A program made the position numbers and the translations under genes. Below are positions 42,494-51,283 of a stretch of DNA of 64,000 nucleotides, piece by piece; position 1 is the stretch's first letter, and each line of letters opens with the position of its first letter. The notes under the pieces are model-generated. The model was given only the letters and a program-made list of their open reading frames with translations, did not search any database and had not been told where the DNA came from. Location: the NCBI GenBank assembly GCA_017303675.1, contig JAFLBX010000002.1:1364411-1428410 (forward strand). Reading direction: 5' to 3'. Source of the DNA: Ignavibacteria bacterium (GTDB lineage: Bacteria > Bacteroidota > Ignavibacteria > Tepidaquicellales > OLB5).

Positions 42494-45445
42494 TTACTTT
42501 TCAATTATGCTGATACTTTTTTTGCCATCCATTAAAATATTTACTGCCTTATCAAGGTGAAGATGAATAAAATGTTCTGTAGTATTTTCCGGTTTAAATG
42601 ATTTAAGATATTCCCAGTCAATAAAATCACGCCCGTTTGACTGGTGTACTGTTAAATAACCGATATTCATCGAAGTGATATTATGGAAAAAATGTGACCC
42701 CAGCGAAGCATCAACTTTAAAATCATCCAGGTCGGTTTCAACAATAACTTTCGCATTTGATATCTGCGGCCACTGTACCGGTATACCAAGCCATCTGTCA
42801 CGGGTTCCCCACCTGCCGGGTGCCATAAGAATGTAATTTCTTTTTAATGCTCTCATCTTTTCATTCAGTTTTTCCACTTCAAGAGCCATTTGCTGGGTTT
42901 CTGCTACATTGAACTTAACAGGGTCTGCATAAATGATATCAGTAATGTTTTCTATTTTGCCGTTACCCATGCCTCGTTCCGTATATAATATCAGCTCATC
43001 TTTGATTATTTCCTCTTCATCAATTGAAAAGAAATCCGAGTTCCTGATCAATGGCTTAAGCTGCAAAATGTAAAACCCCGGGTTTTCTTCATCAAGGTTA
43101 ACTGCAAATTCTATTTCTACAGGAAGCCCCATTGAGCTTTCTATTATCTCCAGAAGCCTGCTGAGAACTTTCGCGAAAGGAAACAGGTCGTATTTTAAAA
43201 TCCCCGCAAAGTTCACAATACGCGGTCCCTTATAATTTAAACCTACTTTCACTTTGTTATCCTGGGGGTCGTAAACTGAAACAACATCATCCAGTACTCC
43301 TAAATTTTCAGCATCGGCAATTTTTACTTCTTTTAAGGTAATATCTTCTCCCTGTGCAAGATTTGAAATACCGCGGTCCATATCAATTGCATAAAAGAAT
43401 GACTGGGTATCCTTAAGCTGTGTTTCAGGATCAACAATATCTATTTTAGGATACTTGGGGCAGAACCTGAAAGCCTTTTCAGCATCGATCACATATTTTC
43501 CCAGCCCAACTGCAGCAATGCATATACCGTCTTCGGGCTTAAAACGCGCTATCGGATAAAAATTATATGACTGGGCAACACCGGAAACGTGCGGGAAAAA
43601 AATATTTTCATATTTTATACCAACAATTTCCTGTAGTACAACTGCCATGCGTTCATCATCTATCCTGTAATTTATTGCTTCAAAATAGCTTCTTGCATGT
43701 TTTGAATATATGGATGCGTAAACCAGCTTTATAGCATCAGTCAGGTTTTTCAGCCTGTCATTCAGGTTTTCGTGGTTATTTGGTATAAGGAATGTCTGGT
43801 AAATACCTGAAAATGATTCAGAGATCGAATCTTCAAACATTCCCGATGACCTTACCGCAAGCGGTGAAGTTATTTTATCCAGGTACACTCTGAGCTTTGA
43901 AACAAGCTCTTCTGAAAGATCCTTGGATAGAAATATTTGTTTTACTTCATCAAATTCATGCTCCATATGTATTCCGTACAGATCATGCCTGTTGATAAAG
44001 TTCTCATATTCTTCAGCTCCTATTATCGCGGTTTTGGGTATTTTAATTGAAACATTTTCAATCCCGCTGAACAGCTCTTTGGTTTGCAGAAGTGTATTGA
44101 TAAATGCTATTCCCCTGCCTTTTCCTCCAAAGGAACCCGGCGCAAGCCTTAATATAAGGTTATCCTCCTCAAGGAACTTCGGGCTGAAATCAACCACACC
44201 TCCCCGTGAAACTGTCGTTTCTACGTTTTTGGTAACACGGATAATGTAATCTCTGATAGCATCAGCTCCCGGGAAATCGGTTACTTTCAGCTCTTCCAGG
44301 TGTTCTGCTATTTGTATCTCACCTCTTGCCATCAGCCAGGCTGAAAAATGATTGCGGCTGCCGTGATACAACACAGATTCAGATGGAACACGCTTTAGCT
44401 GATGCTTGAATTCATCAATTGAAGAAGCGCGTGCAATTTCATTGCCGGCTCTATCCCTGAAAATAAAATCACCGAATCCGAGATTATCTAGTATAAAATC
44501 TCGCAGGTCATCAGATAATGTTTCTGAGTTTTTATTAATGAACGTAGCATCGTTCAGTATTGCAGTTTCAGCATATGTGCTTTCTGAAGACTGAAGCAGG
44601 AACGGAATATCGCTATCAGCAGCTTTGATAGCCTGAAGAAGCTTTATGCCTGCTTCTTCATTAATTTTTCCCTCAAATGGATACTTAACATCGGATATAA
44701 CACATAACAGGTTATTTTTATACTTTTCAAACAGAGATATAGCATCTTCATAACTTACTGCAAGCAGTACCTTAGGCCTGGCACGCATGCGGAGTATCTT
44801 TTTCACACCGTCCAGGTTATCACGGGTAATTAGCCTTTGGGTTTGTTTGATAATTTCAGTGTATAATATCGGAAGGTAACGTGAATAATATCTAATGGAG
44901 TTTTCAACAAGAAGAATTACCCTCACAAGCCCTACACGGGTATCGTTTTCACAGTTTCTTTTATCTTCAAAATATTTAATTATGGCAAGGAATATCTTGG
45001 TTTCACGGTTCCACACGAATACTTTTTCGAAAATATCGATCTTATCCCGTATCTGGTTAACAAGCGCTATATCACTGTTATCATACAGCAGCAGAAATAC
45101 CGGAAGGTCCGGCCTTATATTTTTAATTTTGGTAGCAAGCTCAAACGGTGAAAGGCTTTGTGTACGCATTGTTACAATTACAAAATCAAAATATTTCTGT
45201 GTCAAAAGCTGCTCAGCTTCTGTTTCATCTGATGCATTTGTTATACGAGGCACATTAGAAAGATCAAGCCCGTAATACTCACCGAAGATCTTTTCATTAA
45301 GCTTTTCTTCTTCTTCCAGTATGAATGCGTCATACAGTGATGTTACAAGCAGTATCTCTCTGACGTGATACTGCGCAAGATCATGGTAAATTTCATTATC
45401 ACTTTTGTGTTTTTTGAACAGCGATTTCAGTTCATCCTGCAGCAT
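42494..45445 (-). CDS. PEP/pyruvate-binding protein with receiver-like N-terminus
   Basis: This 983-residue protein starts with two receiver-like modules: residues ~30-150 (FDFVIVTMRTQSLSPFELATKI) and ~175-320 (LLCVISDVKYPFEGK, LPFLLQSS-type strand). A PPDK-type ATP-grasp domain follows, with GSFGGKGRGIAFINTLL near 440 and the ITSPLAVRSSGMFEDSISES motif with its conserved Arg-Ser-Ser near 540. The C-terminal part has LMAPGRWGTRDRWLG and SLGSHFFHNI, shared with the protein at 55435-58614. There is no phosphohistidine or PEP-synthase C-terminal domain, so it is not a complete dikinase. It probably uses ATP in a signalling or phosphotransfer reaction, but the substrate is unknown. It ends a four-gene minus-strand run. 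Confidence 0.82.
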   Translation of the reverse strand: MLQDELKSLFKKHKSDNEIYHDLAQYHVREILLVTSLYDAFILEEEEKLNEKIFGEYYGLDLSNVPRITNASDETEAEQLLTQKYFDFVIVTMRTQSLSPFELATKIKNIRPDLPVFLLLYDNSDIALVNQIRDKIDIFEKVFVWNRETKIFLAIIKYFEDKRNCENDTRVGLVRVILLVENSIRYYSRYLPILYTEIIKQTQRLITRDNLDGVKKILRMRARPKVLLAVSYEDAISLFEKYKNNLLCVISDVKYPFEGKINEEAGIKLLQAIKAADSDIPFLLQSSESTYAETAILNDATFINKNSETLSDDLRDFILDNLGFGDFIFRDRAGNEIARASSIDEFKHQLKRVPSESVLYHGSRNHFSAWLMARGEIQIAEHLEELKVTDFPGADAIRDYIIRVTKNVETTVSRGGVVDFSPKFLEEDNLILRLAPGSFGGKGRGIAFINTLLQTKELFSGIENVSIKIPKTAIIGAEEYENFINRHDLYGIHMEHEFDEVKQIFLSKDLSEELVSKLRVYLDKITSPLAVRSSGMFEDSISESFSGIYQTFLIPNNHENLNDRLKNLTDAIKLVYASIYSKHARSYFEAINYRIDDERMAVVLQEIVGIKYENIFFPHVSGVAQSYNFYPIARFKPEDGICIAAVGLGKYVIDAEKAFRFCPKYPKIDIVDPETQLKDTQSFFYAIDMDRGISNLAQGEDITLKEVKIADAENLGVLDDVVSVYDPQDNKVKVGLNYKGPRIVNFAGILKYDLFPFAKVLSRLLEIIESSMGLPVEIEFAVNLDEENPGFYILQLKPLIRNSDFFSIDEEEIIKDELILYTERGMGNGKIENITDIIYADPVKFNVAETQQMALEVEKLNEKMRALKRNYILMAPGRWGTRDRWLGIPVQWPQISNAKVIVETDLDDFKVDASLGSHFFHNITSMNIGYLTVHQSNGRDFIDWEYLKSFKPENTTEHFIHLHLDKAVNILMDGKKSISIIEK

Positions 45446-45480
45446 TATTAGTATATTTTAGATGATTAAAAAACGAATTA

Positions 45481-45834
45481 TTATTTAGATGTAAATTCAA
45501 TAACACCAAACCATGCAACCCAGCCCAGAAAGGCTATTATAATTCCTGTGATCCATGAAAGCCATTTCAAAGCCCAGCGTGTATTCATTAATGTTATTAT
45601 AGCGGGAAAGATCAATGAAACCAGCAGTATTACCGGCCAAATATAAGTTAAGTAATATCTTTCAGGCGTATCAGCATCTGAAGGTTTTGTATCAGCCCAT
45701 GCTGACATTCCTACCCAGAACCCATATACCACAGTATAAATTACACCAAGTATTACAAATAATACAGCGGCAGCGGTAATACGCTGCCATACCGGCTGTT
45801 TAATTTGCGGAACTTCCAAATTATGTTCAGGCAA
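45481..45834 (-). CDS. Small membrane protein, three membrane segments
   Basis: This 117-residue protein has three hydrophobic helices: ITAAAVLFVILGVIYTVVYG, YIWPVILLVSLIFPAIITLM and LSWITGIIIAFLGWVAWFGV. The N-terminus is short and polar. It looks like a small inner-membrane protein of unknown function. It is separated from the NamZ-like gene by 2 bases and from the PEP-binding gene by 35, so it belongs to that operon. Confidence 0.7.
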   Translation of the reverse strand: MPEHNLEVPQIKQPVWQRITAAAVLFVILGVIYTVVYGFWVGMSAWADTKPSDADTPERYYLTYIWPVILLVSLIFPAIITLMNTRWALKWLSWITGIIIAFLGWVAWFGVIEFTSK

Positions 45835-45836
45835 TG

Positions 45837-47081
45837 TTAATTATAAAATAAATACTTTTTTCTTATCTCACTAAAGCTGCTGTTACTCTCATTCATTGCT
45901 TCATTTATCTCACCGGCTGTTTTACCGCCAGTGATCATTTTCCTGAGTTTATCCGTTCCTGCAAGCTTATCTATAAAATTATCTTTATTGAATTTAAACT
46001 CAGGGCAATTTTTATATAATGAAATTAATATTGCAGTTCCGCTTTTTACCGGGTCAAACTTATTTTTATCTTTTACATTTATATATATTCCGCTGCACTG
46101 CTTATTGAAAAATTTAGGCGGGTATGCCGAAATTTTTTCTGAAGGAGTAAATGTTACCGGTTCAAATACAACTCCTTCAAGTCCCTGCGAGTTCAGCTCA
46201 TCAGCAATTACCTGTGAATTTACCCACGGTGCGCCGAAATATTCAAAAGGCTTATCTGTTCCCCTGCCTTCAGATACATTAGTGCCTTCAAGCAAACAAT
46301 TTGCAAGATAACAAATTGCGGTTGATGGATAGAACATGCTGGGAGAGGGTTTTACCCATGTAAGCTTTAGATCAGAATAATCTGTATTCCTCGTGTATCC
46401 TTCCATTAATAACACATCCAGATTTGCTGCTTTTCCAAATACTTCTGTATTTATATATGCAGCAAGCTCTCCGCTTGTCATACCGTATGCCTGTGGTGCA
46501 GGTATTGTGCCTACAAATGATTCAAATGCCGGCTCAAGCATAAATCCGCCGGTATAAGAAGGATTTACTATCATTGGCCTATCACAAACAATTATCTTTA
46601 CATTGCTTTCAGCAGCAGCTTCGATAGCATAATATAGTGTGGATGTATATGTGTAAAATCTTGCACCCACATCCTGTATATCATAAACCAAAACATCAAC
46701 ATCAGAAAGATCACTTTTGGAAGGTTTTACCTTCCCGTTATAAAGAGAAACAATTGGCAAACCTGATTTATCAGTTTCTGCATAATTTTCATCTCCCCTT
46801 ATACCATGCTCAGGCGAAAATATTTTTACAATATTAATACCTTTTGCAAGCATAGCATCAATAATATGTGTGCCATCCGGCAATATACCGGTCTGATTTG
46901 TAAGCACTGCAATGCGTTTATCCTTTAAGTCTGCAGCTTTATCTAACAGGATCTCATTGCCTAAACGGAATTTAGGTTCTGATAATGCTTTGCTGTTTTC
47001 AGAATAACAGTTAAAGTTTGTTAAAAAAAATATGAATATGAATATCGTTTTTTGAAAAAAATCAAACCTAATTATTTTCAT
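45837..47081 (-). CDS. NamZ-like exo-beta-N-acetylmuramidase (DUF1343)
   Basis: This 414-residue protein has a signal peptide (IFIFIFFLTNFNCYS). The DUF1343/NamZ pattern follows: LKDKRIAVLTNQTGILPDG, then FSPEHGIRGDENYAET, DVLVYDIQDVGARFYTYTST and PMIVNPSYTGGFMLEP. The conserved acidic residues (PEHG, YDIQD) are present. Characterised NamZ enzymes remove terminal MurNAc residues from peptidoglycan fragments outside the cytoplasm, so a cell-wall recycling or scavenging role is likely. It overlaps the Gfo/Idh/MocA gene by 4 bases, indicating translational coupling; a link to amino-sugar catabolism is plausible but inferred. No sugar transporter is visible in the window. Confidence 0.88.
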   Translation of the reverse strand: MKIIRFDFFQKTIFIFIFFLTNFNCYSENSKALSEPKFRLGNEILLDKAADLKDKRIAVLTNQTGILPDGTHIIDAMLAKGINIVKIFSPEHGIRGDENYAETDKSGLPIVSLYNGKVKPSKSDLSDVDVLVYDIQDVGARFYTYTSTLYYAIEAAAESNVKIIVCDRPMIVNPSYTGGFMLEPAFESFVGTIPAPQAYGMTSGELAAYINTEVFGKAANLDVLLMEGYTRNTDYSDLKLTWVKPSPSMFYPSTAICYLANCLLEGTNVSEGRGTDKPFEYFGAPWVNSQVIADELNSQGLEGVVFEPVTFTPSEKISAYPPKFFNKQCSGIYINVKDKNKFDPVKSGTAILISLYKNCPEFKFNKDNFIDKLAGTDKLRKMITGGKTAGEINEAMNESNSSFSEIRKKYLFYN

Positions 47082-48241
47082 TTTATTCTGATTATCTTAT
47101 TCTTTTTTATGGAATCATCGATAGCTTTGGCAACTATTATATCTTTGAGCGCTATCATGGTATTACTTTCTGGCTTAATATGGCGTGTAACAGTCCTGTA
47201 AAATTCATGCCACTGCCCGCCTGAACCCGGATGCAGCGGTTCATCTTTATACTCATCATAAAACACAAGGTTCTCTTCACTGGGAGGGTAGCTATTCGGA
47301 TATTTCCACTTTACAGGAAAATTTTTGTTATCCTTAAACAGGTAAATTGCTGAAGGATGCCCTTCCCATTTATATTTTGAACCTTTTGAGGGATTTACAA
47401 ATGTTTCAAAATGTGCGGCTATTCTTGCTTTTTCAAGCTGAATGATCCAGCGGGATTCACGTGCGTGGGGACTTACATACGAAACTGTAATAGAAGCTTT
47501 TACTCCGTTTTTATATTTTATCAGCGCCATAAGATTATCGCCGGACCTTCCCTTTAACAAAACTTCTTTTGAAAACGCCCGTACTTTACTGTATTTAAAT
47601 GGATTGATAAGATACTGCCCTCCAAATGCCGCAGCTTCAGCAGGCGCCGAGCCGGCAAATGAATTGAATAAATTTATCTGGTGTACAGCTTTATCATGAA
47701 TAATTGCATCACCATCAGTTTCGGGATTCAGATACCTCCATATATATGGATCAAAAGGTCTTGTCTCAAGCCAGTTCATCCAAAATACTTTTCCGTATTT
47801 ACCAGGTGAAATTATTTTTTTAAGTTCTTTATAGAACGAGCTGTATCTTAACACCATTCCAACCTGGCAGTATTTATGATATTTTTTTTCTGCAGATATG
47901 ATCTTTCTTACTCCGGAAGGCAGAACTGCCGCAGGCTTTTCAAGAAAAACATATTTTCCGTTTTTTAAAGAATCGATGGTGTATTTAACATGCATTGATG
48001 TACGCGTGAGTACTGCAATGGCGTCTATTGATGGGTCTTTAATAATTTCTGTGGGTGAGCTGACAAACTTAATTCCGGAATTTTTCCCGGCTGCCTTTTT
48101 GGTAAGTTTTATGGCTGCTTCATCCGGGTCATAAGCAGATACAACTGAATATTTATTGTTTTGAGCAAGTAAAGCAGGAAGATGCATGGACCTGAAAACT
48201 GAACCGCATCCCAGTATTCCTAATTTCACAATTTTATTCAT
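47078..48241 (-). CDS. Gfo/Idh/MocA family oxidoreductase
   Basis: This 387-residue protein has the N-terminal Rossmann fold with LGILGCGSVFRSMHLPALL (GxGxxx motif at residues ~10-16). EKPAAVLPSGVRKII at ~96 carries the EKP signature that contacts the nicotinamide ring, and the C-terminal GFO_IDH_MocA domain has IIHDKAVHQINLFNSF. Members oxidise or reduce sugars and related polyols using NAD(P). Substrate is unknown; the 4-base overlap with the NamZ-like gene hints at an amino-sugar or muramic acid derivative. Its 5' side faces the phased ATAAGGGTT array, so it may be controlled from there. There is no signal peptide, so it is cytoplasmic. Confidence 0.88.
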   Translation of the reverse strand: MNKIVKLGILGCGSVFRSMHLPALLAQNNKYSVVSAYDPDEAAIKLTKKAAGKNSGIKFVSSPTEIIKDPSIDAIAVLTRTSMHVKYTIDSLKNGKYVFLEKPAAVLPSGVRKIISAEKKYHKYCQVGMVLRYSSFYKELKKIISPGKYGKVFWMNWLETRPFDPYIWRYLNPETDGDAIIHDKAVHQINLFNSFAGSAPAEAAAFGGQYLINPFKYSKVRAFSKEVLLKGRSGDNLMALIKYKNGVKASITVSYVSPHARESRWIIQLEKARIAAHFETFVNPSKGSKYKWEGHPSAIYLFKDNKNFPVKWKYPNSYPPSEENLVFYDEYKDEPLHPGSGGQWHEFYRTVTRHIKPESNTMIALKDIIVAKAIDDSIKKNKIIRIK

Positions 48242-48334
48242 ACATAAATTTATGCATAAATCATTTGAAATTATACAACATTCAAAAGACGGTAAATTTT
48301 TTGTTTGTTAAGATACACTAGGAGAGAAAAAAAC

Positions 48335-48378
48335 AAACCGGTTGTTGCAGGCTTTTAAACCCATACAGCAACCGGCTT
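48335..48378. other. Imperfect hairpin next to the repeat array
   Basis: AAACCGGTTGTTG and CAGCAACCGGCTT can pair with two mismatched or wobble positions around an 18-base loop. It lies between the Gfo/Idh/MocA start and the first ATAAGGGTT box. On the minus strand it would be in that gene's leader; no T-run or anti-terminator fold was seen. It may be a regulatory stem or a coincidence. Confidence 0.35.
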
Positions 48379-48396
48379 AAACCAATCTGATTAAGT

Positions 48397-48587
48397 ATAA
48401 GGGTTAAAACTCATTGCATAAGGGTCTCATCAATTCTTTCAAATAAGGGTTGTCCATTTCATTCATAAGGGTTATTACTGCTTTCATAAGGGTTTAACCA
48501 ATTTAACATAAGGGTTAAGCTTCAATTTCACAAGGGTTATTTCAAATTTTCATAAAGGTAAAAAAACAGGTGAAAATCATAAGGGAA
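48397..48587. repeat. Helically phased array of nine ATAAGGGTT boxes
   Basis: Nine copies of a 9-base box lie in direct orientation, at 48397, 48418, 48443, 48465, 48486, 48508, 48530, 48552 and 48579. Five copies match ATAAGGGTT fully; the others differ by one or two bases or a short end (ATAAGGGTc, ACAAGGGTT, ATAAAGGTa, ATAAGGGAA). Start-to-start distances are 21, 25, 22, 21, 22, 22, 22 and 27 bases, close to two DNA turns. Sequences between boxes are unrelated. It sits between two divergent genes, so it looks like a multi-site operator or iteron-type array. The rest of 48242-48797 is AT-rich with nothing else seen. Confidence 0.8.
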
Positions 48588-48797
48588 GATCTAATTAACT
48601 ATTTAAACTATCTAACCAATCACTTTGCTGTTTCATTCTTTCTATACAAACATAACACTTTTAACCTATGCTGAAAAATAGTTATATATATTAAAGCCTT
48701 GTAGTAAAAATAATTACATTCTGGTAGCTTAAAAACCATTAAAATCTTTGAATTTTAAGGGTTTTATTGGTATTTTTGAGCGAAAGGAAGTTCCGCC

Positions 48798-49253
48798 ATG
48801 AAAAAATCACCTCTTCACAGTATAAAGATCAGCCCTAAAAATTCTATCATTCCCGTTGTATTTATTTCGGTAATTCTAATTTCTTTCAATTTTTCAGGAT
48901 GTGATTATTTTTTTCCTCCATTGAGCGGGGATAAGATTCCTGTTGAAGAAGCGGCTAAATTCATTCAAAAAAACAGTGGAAATCCTGATGTTATTTTACT
49001 TGATATAAGGACAAAAAAACAATATGATTCAGTTAGAATTGAAAATTCGATAAATTTTGATTTTTCCCAAACGGATTTTCCTGACCAAATATCCAAACTG
49101 GATCATGAAAAAAGATACATTATTATTGATGAAAACGGAAGAAAAGCTGCTATGGCTTTAGAGTTAATGCGTGAACAGAGATTCCCGAAAATTCATTATA
49201 TTACCGGTGGTATTAATGAATGGATAAAAGCCGGTAAAAATATTTATAGATAA
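48798..49253 (+). CDS. Rhodanese-like lipoprotein lacking the active-site cysteine
   Basis: This 151-residue protein has a lipobox (ILISFNFSGC) with the lipidated Cys near residue 35. A rhodanese domain follows: IPVEEAAKFIQKN, DVILLDIRTKKQYDSVRIENSINFD in part, and HYITGGINEWIKAGK at the end. The loop that should hold the catalytic Cys (C-x-x-G-x-(R/S)) reads IIIDENGRKAAMA, with Asp instead of Cys, so sulfur transfer is unlikely. It may bind a partner or ligand. It is the first plus-strand gene after the ATAAGGGTT array and may be regulated by it; the two-component genes follow 120 bases later. Confidence 0.82.
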   Translation: MKKSPLHSIKISPKNSIIPVVFISVILISFNFSGCDYFFPPLSGDKIPVEEAAKFIQKNSGNPDVILLDIRTKKQYDSVRIENSINFDFSQTDFPDQISKLDHEKRYIIIDENGRKAAMALELMREQRFPKIHYITGGINEWIKAGKNIYR

Positions 49254-49373
49254 TCTGAAATACTGAAATTTTACTGACAAAAACAATACGCTTAAAAAAT
49301 ATAATTTATTTTAAATTTAATGCAATTATATTGTATTAGTGTTAATGATATATATACCTAAAGATTAAGTTAA

Positions 49374-50456
49374 ATGTTTGAATTACAGAAATATTTCGAA
49401 AGATCGAATATTTACATTAAGCTTTTAACAGGTACCGTCTTGATCTCTTTGGTTGCCTTTGCTGATTATATTACAACAAATGAAATATCATTTTCGATAT
49501 TTTATCTGATACCAATAACATTAATGGCATGGTATGGGGGTAAACTTTTTGGTATTATTTTTGCTGTTGCCGGAGCTGGTCTGTGGCTTATAATGGATAC
49601 AATAGGTTTCACAGAAGTTAATAACTTAGTTTATTCTTTTTGGAGTACTGTTGTAAGGTTTGGTTTCTTTATAATCGTAACCGTACTAATTGTAAAGCTT
49701 AAATCATTGCGGGATAACCAGGAAGAAATTATTAATCTGAGAACTAAGCAGCTGAAAAATGAGATCAAAGAGCATAAAAAGTCACAGGATACATTGCTCC
49801 TTAAAAGCATGCAATTGAGTGAACTAAATAAAAAAATTGAAACTATCAAAGAAGAACAGAATAAAAGGATTGCCAGGGAAATTCATGATGAGCTTGGACA
49901 GTCACTAACTGCAATAAATCTTGAGCTGATGTGGATCAGTAAAAAACATTCGAACGATCCGGATATAGTGGAAAGAATGCACACATTATCCCAGGTAGTT
50001 ACAAACACAATTTCCACCGTAAGGAAAATTTCTTCTGACCTGAGACCCCGGCTGCTCGACCAGCTTGGCCTGCTGCCGGCAATTGAAAGCCTGGTTAAGG
50101 AATACCGCGCCAGAACAGGGATAAAGATAATACTCCATTTGCCTGAAACAAATACTGATTTTGAAAGCCCCGTAAAAATTACGTTATACAGGATATTACA
50201 GGAAGCATTGACCAATATTGCCAGGCACTCTGAATGCACTGTGACTGAAATCAGAATTTCTGTAAATTCAAAAAATTTAAATATGTCAATTTATGATAAC
50301 GGAACAGGATTTTTATATGATGAAATTTATTACAAAACCGGTTCATTAGGACTGATAGGTATGCAGGAAAGAGCTAAAATAATCCATGGTGAGCTGAACT
50401 TTATTACCGCTCCAGGTGAAGGAACATTAATAAATTTAAAAGTACCACTTAATTAA
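49374..50456 (+). CDS. Sensor histidine kinase, NarL/DesK type (HisKA_3)
   Basis: This 360-residue kinase has four N-terminal membrane segments (LLTGTVLISLVAFADYITT to FFIIVTVLIVKL, ~15-110) with little outside the membrane, so it may sense membrane state or a small ligand. A coiled coil (~115-160) follows. The HisKA_3 dimerisation helix has the phosphoacceptor His171 in REIHDELGQSL, and the HATPase_c domain shows ALTNIARHSECT (N box), YDNGTGF (G1) and GSLGLIGMQERA (G2). It autophosphorylates and passes phosphate to the response regulator, whose ATG starts 1 base after its stop codon. Confidence 0.93.
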   Translation: MFELQKYFERSNIYIKLLTGTVLISLVAFADYITTNEISFSIFYLIPITLMAWYGGKLFGIIFAVAGAGLWLIMDTIGFTEVNNLVYSFWSTVVRFGFFIIVTVLIVKLKSLRDNQEEIINLRTKQLKNEIKEHKKSQDTLLLKSMQLSELNKKIETIKEEQNKRIAREIHDELGQSLTAINLELMWISKKHSNDPDIVERMHTLSQVVTNTISTVRKISSDLRPRLLDQLGLLPAIESLVKEYRARTGIKIILHLPETNTDFESPVKITLYRILQEALTNIARHSECTVTEIRISVNSKNLNMSIYDNGTGFLYDEIYYKTGSLGLIGMQERAKIIHGELNFITAPGEGTLINLKVPLN

Positions 50457-50457
50457 A

Positions 50458-51096
50458 ATGATAAATATATTAATTGCAGATGACCATGCTGTTGTAAGGA
50501 AGGGCATAAACCAGATCCTTTCTGATGAAGTTGATATCAAGGTTCTGGCTGAAGCATCAAACAGTGAAGAAATTATGGCACAGTTAGATTCCCGCAGCTG
50601 GGATCTTTTAATTCTGGATATTACCATGCCTGGTAAAAGCGGACTTGATGCCATAATTGAAATTAAACAAAAAAGGCCGGATATCAAGATATTAATACTT
50701 TCTATGCATCCCGAAGAAGAGATTGCAATCAGTGCAATAAAATCAGGAGCAGATGGTTATTTGAATAAGGAAAGTGTACCCGGTGAATTATTGAGAGCTG
50801 TAAGGAAAGTCGCATCCGGTGGTAAATATATCAGTGATACTCTTGCTGAATCAATGATTTTATCTCTCAAAAGTGAACCCTCAAAAAAACTCCATGAAAG
50901 TCTTTCTGAAAGAGAATTCCAGGTGCTGAGTATGCTTGCTTCAGGATTTTCATTAACTGAAATTGCCGCAAAGCTGGAATTAAGCATTAAAACTATAAGT
51001 ACATACCGTACCAGGATACTTGAAAAATTAAGTCTAAAATCAAATGTTGAGATCACGCATTATGCTATAAAAAACAAATTAGTACTGAGTAATTAG
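50458..51096 (+). CDS. NarL/FixJ-family response regulator with LuxR-type HTH
   Basis: This 212-residue regulator has a receiver domain (residues 1-120) with acidic pair DDHAVV near 8, phosphoacceptor Asp54 in LLILDITMPGKSG, and Lys near 104 in NKESVPG. A LuxR/GerE HTH domain (~145-210) is clear from LSEREFQVLSMLASGFSLTEIA and KTISTYRTRILEKL. It should bind DNA as a dimer after phosphorylation by the kinase at 49374-50456, with which it is tightly coupled. A strong terminator follows at 51245. Its targets are unknown; the nearby OmpA-VWA gene is convergent, so is not an obvious one. Confidence 0.93.
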   Translation: MINILIADDHAVVRKGINQILSDEVDIKVLAEASNSEEIMAQLDSRSWDLLILDITMPGKSGLDAIIEIKQKRPDIKILILSMHPEEEIAISAIKSGADGYLNKESVPGELLRAVRKVASGGKYISDTLAESMILSLKSEPSKKLHESLSEREFQVLSMLASGFSLTEIAAKLELSIKTISTYRTRILEKLSLKSNVEITHYAIKNKLVLSN

Positions 51097-51244
51097 CATT
51101 AATATAGTTAAGCTCGTAAAACTTTTCAACCAACTATTGCTTTTTTAGCTGCAGATGAATTTCATTCTGTCTCATTATTGTTCAGATGTAAAAAAGATGA
51201 TACTTGTAAAGTAAAACTCTTTGTTTAATTAAATGTTAATTACC

Positions 51245-51275
51245 GGCCCGGGGCTTAAAAACCCCGGGCCTTTTT
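51245..51275 (+). terminator. Intrinsic terminator after the two-component operon
   Basis: A perfect 9-bp GC-rich stem, GGCCCGGGG pairing with CCCCGGGCC, surrounds CTTAAAAA and is followed by TTTTT on the plus strand. It lies 149 bases after the response-regulator stop and 9 bases before the convergent OmpA-VWA gene's stop. Confidence 0.9.
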
Positions 51276-51283
51276 ATTTCTCA

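Noticed and set aside
45931..46311. Plus-strand frame of 126 codons within the NamZ-like gene
   Set aside because: It is antisense to a well-supported family member and has no recognisable protein pattern.
48397..48587. Possible CRISPR array at the ATAAGGGTT boxes
   Set aside because: The repeated unit is only 9 bases, the spacing varies from 21 to 27 bases, and no cas gene lies nearby.
48242..48797. Possible chromosome replication origin
   Set aside because: AT-rich DNA with direct repeats fits an origin, but no DnaA box (TTATNCACA type) and no dnaA or dnaN gene is seen here.
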